The notes under the pieces are model-generated. The model was not told the DNA's origin and searched no databases. It was given only the letters and a program-made list of their open reading frames with translations. Source: Desulfobacterales bacterium (GTDB taxonomy: Bacteria > Desulfobacterota > Desulfobacteria > Desulfobacterales > Desulfobacteraceae). Taken from it: a DNA stretch of 7,990 bases. Positions 6,206 through 7,990 of this stretch are shown here, piece by piece (the first letter of the stretch is position 1; the number at the start of each line of letters is the position of its first letter). The stretch is taken from positions 1 to 7,990 of the forward strand of contig JAKSBO010000931.1 of NCBI GenBank assembly GCA_022361095.1, in the 5' to 3' direction. Both the position numbers and the translations under genes were made by a program.

Positions 6206-7297
6206 TCACTCTATAAACATGGCATCACCATAGCTGAAAAACCGGTATTTCTCAGCCACGGCAACTTTGTAGGCATCCAAAATCCGCTCCCGGTCATAAA
6301 AGGCGGAAATCAGCATGAGCAATGTGGATTCAGGCAAATGAAAATTGGTAATCATGGCATCCACGCATTTGAACCGGTAGCCCGGATAGATAAACAGATC
6401 GCACCGGCCCTGGCCGGCGACAATCTTGCCGTCATCGTCGGTGCAAAACTCCAGGGTCCGCACCGAGGTCGTCCCCACGGCAATCACCCTGCGGCCGGCC
6501 CCATGGGTCTGGTTGATTTTTGTTGCCGTCTGTTCATCGATAATAAAATATTCCGAATGAATCTGGTGATCCCGGATATCCTTTACCCGCACCGGGACAA
6601 AGGTGCCGTACCCCACATGCAGGGTAATTTTGGCCACCTCCACACCTTTTTCAGAAAGTGTTGCAAGCAGATCTTTTGTAAAATGAAGCCCGGCCGTGGG
6701 TGCAGCCACAGCACCCTCGGCGTTTGCATAAACCGTCTGGTAATTTTGCCGGTCTTGTTGTTCATCCGTTTGTGCAGACGGGCCGCCGCCCTGCCCCGAA
6801 TCCTGATCCCGTTTTATGTAGGGCGGCAAAGGCATTTTCCCCGCTTTTTTTAACCGGGATAAAAACCCGGCTCCCCCGTCAAAACAGACCACTGAGATCC
6901 GGTCCCGATGTTCAATCACCGTGGCCTTGATACCCTGGCCCAGATCAAGCACCGTTCCCGGGCCGGGTCTGCGCGACGCCCTGATCAGGCAGTCACACTG
7001 AAATTGCCCGGTCCCGGCCAGATGTTTCATGCCGGCCGCATAGTCAATAATGAGCACCTCAACACGGCCGCCTGTGGGTTTATGGCCCAAAAGCCTTGCC
7101 GGCACCACCCGGGTGTCATTGACCACCAACAGGTCTCCCGGACGCAGCAGGTCAACAATATCGAGAAACCTGCGATGCGTGATGCCTTGATTGCGTCTCT
7201 CCAGATGCATAAGCCGGGACCGGCTTCTGTGTTCACATGGGGTTTGGGCAATCAAGGATTCAGGCAAATCATACGCGTAATCAGACAAATTGTACAT
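6206..7297 (-). CDS. queA: S-adenosylmethionine:tRNA ribosyltransferase-isomerase QueA
   Basis: QueA transfers and isomerises the ribosyl moiety of SAM onto preQ1 in tRNA, giving epoxyqueuosine, the step after Tgt. Hallmarks: SDYAYDLPESLIAQ near the N-terminus, NDTRVVPARLLG, MPLPPYIKR, YQTVYA, GAVAAPTAGLHF, HVGYGTFVPVR, AVGTTSVRTLE, TNFHLPESTLLML and the C-terminal YRFFSYGDAMFI. Length is 363 (E. coli 356); a Gln/Gly/Asp-rich insertion of about 13 residues sits between YIKR and YQTVYA. Two starts are adjacent: GTG at 7300 and ATG at 7297. GGAG at 7306-7309 is spaced 8 nt from the ATG, so I chose ATG. Either overlaps the stop of the DUF2065 gene, giving translational coupling. Confidence 0.96.
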   Translation of the reverse strand: MYNLSDYAYDLPESLIAQTPCEHRSRSRLMHLERRNQGITHRRFLDIVDLLRPGDLLVVNDTRVVPARLLGHKPTGGRVEVLIIDYAAGMKHLAGTGQFQCDCLIRASRRPGPGTVLDLGQGIKATVIEHRDRISVVCFDGGAGFLSRLKKAGKMPLPPYIKRDQDSGQGGGPSAQTDEQQDRQNYQTVYANAEGAVAAPTAGLHFTKDLLATLSEKGVEVAKITLHVGYGTFVPVRVKDIRDHQIHSEYFIIDEQTATKINQTHGAGRRVIAVGTTSVRTLEFCTDDDGKIVAGQGRCDLFIYPGYRFKCVDAMITNFHLPESTLLMLISAFYDRERILDAYKVAVAEKYRFFSYGDAMFIE

Positions 7298-7488
7298 CAC
7301 CCCATCTCCATGGCAAGATATACGACGGCCAGACCCGCCAGCATCATAAAGAAGCCGAACCGCCTCAAGGTGCCTTCGGGCATTTGCACGATCATCATTA
7401 TCATCTCCCGCATTTTATTGGGCGAGATGAAATAGGGCAGCCCTTCCACAATCATGACCATACCCATAACACAGAAAAAAAATTTCAT
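7297..7488 (-). CDS. Small membrane protein, DUF2065 (YjeT-like)
   Basis: A 63-residue protein with two hydrophobic segments (about 3-20 and 44-60) around a short charged loop. EGLPYFISP (15-23) and LRRFGFFMMLAGLAVVYLA (41-59) follow the DUF2065/YjeT pattern. It should be an inner-membrane protein; no function is established for the family. It is the first gene of the minus-strand run and its TGA overlaps the queA start (7297-7299), so it shares the queA-tgt transcript. AAAGGA lies about 10 nt before the ATG. Confidence 0.85.
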   Translation of the reverse strand: MKFFFCVMGMVMIVEGLPYFISPNKMREMIMMIVQMPEGTLRRFGFFMMLAGLAVVYLAMEMG

Positions 7489-7538
7489 TGAAAAGAGTTC
7501 CTTTCATTCTCCCTCAAACGCCGCAAAAAGGTACCTGT

Positions 7539-7574
7539 TTTAACGGGTTAAACGCTGTTTTGCAAGTATTTAAC
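7539..7574. promoter_or_regulatory. TTTAAC half-site cluster, possible operator
   Basis: A perfect dyad TTTAAC-GG-GTTAAA spans 7539-7552, and a third TTTAAC occurs at 7569-7574, exactly 30 bp from the first. The cluster sits in the divergent region upstream of the DUF2065-queA-tgt run. I could not find a convincing -35/-10 pair for that run, so the site is only a candidate regulator-binding element. Confidence 0.35.
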
Positions 7575-7661
7575 CTTTAAAATTAAGGACTCAGGTGATA
7601 AATCCCCCTTATGCACAGCAAAGATCACCGCTTTTTTCAGGCAAACAATTATTAGAGGTAC

Positions 7662-7692
7662 CCTTGATTATTAAAAATATCAAGGTTATAAA
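7662..7692 (+). promoter_or_regulatory. Candidate gatB promoter with overlapping dyad
   Basis: TTGATT (7665-7670) and TATAAA (7687-7692) are spaced 16 nt and match sigma-70 elements at 4/6 and 5/6. The perfect dyad CCTTGAT-N10-ATCAAGG (7662-7668/7679-7685) overlaps the -35 and spacer, the usual position for a repressor. The start would be near 7699. Confidence 0.45.
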
Positions 7693-7723
7693 GGAAGGCT
7701 GTTAAGAACTCAACCCCGGGCAT

Positions 7724-7748
7724 GGGTGCCTTCATGCGCCGGGCACCC
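7724..7748 (+). promoter_or_regulatory. Leader hairpin just before the gatB ribosome binding site
   Basis: GGGTGCC (7724-7730) pairs perfectly with GGCACCC (7742-7748) around an 11-nt loop. It ends immediately before AAAGGA (7749-7754), the SD of gatB. No T-tract follows. It could tune access to the SD or be incidental. Confidence 0.4.
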
Positions 7749-7766
7749 AAAGGAATCAAACATCAC

Positions 7767-7990
7767 ATGGCATTTGAACCTGTTATCGGATTAGAAGTCC
7801 ACGCTCAGCTCAAAACTAACACTAAAATATTCTGCACCTGTTCAACCGCTTTCGGCAAGGCCCCAAACGCCAACACCTGCCCCGTATGCACAGGCATGCC
7901 AGGAGTACTGCCGGTACTGAATAAACAGGCCGTCACCTTTGCCGTCAAGGCCGGCCTTGCCACCAACTGTACCATCAACCGGGAGAGCCG
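7767..7990 (+). CDS. gatB: Asp/Glu-tRNA(Asn/Gln) amidotransferase subunit B (N-terminal part, 3' end outside window)
   Basis: GatB is the kinase/tRNA-recognition subunit of GatCAB, which converts misacylated Glu-tRNA(Gln) and Asp-tRNA(Asn) to the correct amide forms. I translated 74 codons by hand: [15 protein letters not shown] at the start is the family signature, followed by FCTCSTAFG and [17 protein letters not shown]. Cys23, Cys25, Cys38 and Cys41 match the structural zinc site. The reading frame runs off the window end. The ATG at 7767 has AAAGGA at 7749-7754, with a rather long spacing of 12 nt. gatA and gatC are not immediately upstream, since the neighbour is divergent. Confidence 0.95.
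   Translation, partial: MAFEPVIGLEVHAQLKTNTKIFCTCSTAFGKAPNANTCPVCTGMPGVLPVLNKQAVTFAVKAGLATNCTINRES

Noticed and set aside
6338..6853. Plus-strand 171-codon open frame antisense to queA
   Set aside because: Shadow of queA, which has all family motifs.
7489..7660. preQ1 riboswitch upstream of the queA-tgt run
   Set aside because: I looked for the conserved preQ1-I core and its A-rich tail on the minus strand and did not find a convincing match.

Overview
The window looks like a chromosomal segment of a Desulfobacterota sulfate reducer, most plausibly a Desulfobacter/Desulfobacula/Desulfotignum-type Desulfobacteraceae. This is inferred from moderate GC content, a VPLPGA-type PEP-CTERM protein, a MEMO-family protein beside hypBA, and the character of the encoded proteins; no marker gene for taxonomy is present. 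Most of the window is ordinary housekeeping and maturation genes with high-confidence family assignments.

Layout, left to right. (1) 1-1250, plus strand: the C-terminal part of a PilT/PilU-type pilus-retraction ATPase, translationally coupled (ATGA overlap) to a small protein with an N-terminal CxxC...CxxC zinc ribbon and a degenerate response-regulator-like domain. A candidate terminator follows inside the end of the next gene. (2) 1301-1777, minus: a short-form TrmO (tRNA m6t6A methyltransferase) with its own candidate promoter. (3) 1778-2022: non-coding, unusually rich in palindromes. (4) 2023-2625, minus: a secreted PEP-CTERM (VPLPGA) protein, preceded by a good match to a sigma-54 (-24/-12) promoter. 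(5) 2880-7488, minus: a long same-strand run, read from right to left: DUF2065 membrane protein - queA - tgt - hypA - hypB - MEMO-family protein. DUF2065/queA overlap and tgt/hypA are 2 nt apart, so queuosine tRNA modification is physically joined to [NiFe]-hydrogenase nickel insertion. A 70-bp imperfect palindrome built on CACGAAG units separates hypB from the MEMO gene. (6) 7489-7766: a divergent intergenic region with several dyads and a candidate sigma-70 promoter reading right. (7) 7767-7990, plus: the start of gatB.

How the genes work together: Tgt and QueA are consecutive enzymes of queuosine synthesis in tRNA (preQ1 insertion at G34, then epoxycyclopentane addition). HypA and HypB deliver nickel to hydrogenase (or urease-type) apo-enzymes. 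TrmO and GatB also act on tRNA, so four of the ten full or partial recognised genes concern tRNA. The PilT fragment and its partner probably concern type IV pilus dynamics, and the PEP-CTERM protein the cell surface. I saw no CRISPR array, tRNA/rRNA gene, insertion sequence or phage gene, and no clear evidence for a wholly new system. The items most worth following up are the sigma-54-like promoter of the PEP-CTERM gene, the PilT-coupled zinc-ribbon/pseudo-receiver protein, the palindrome cluster at 1851-2027, and the tgt-hypA coupling.
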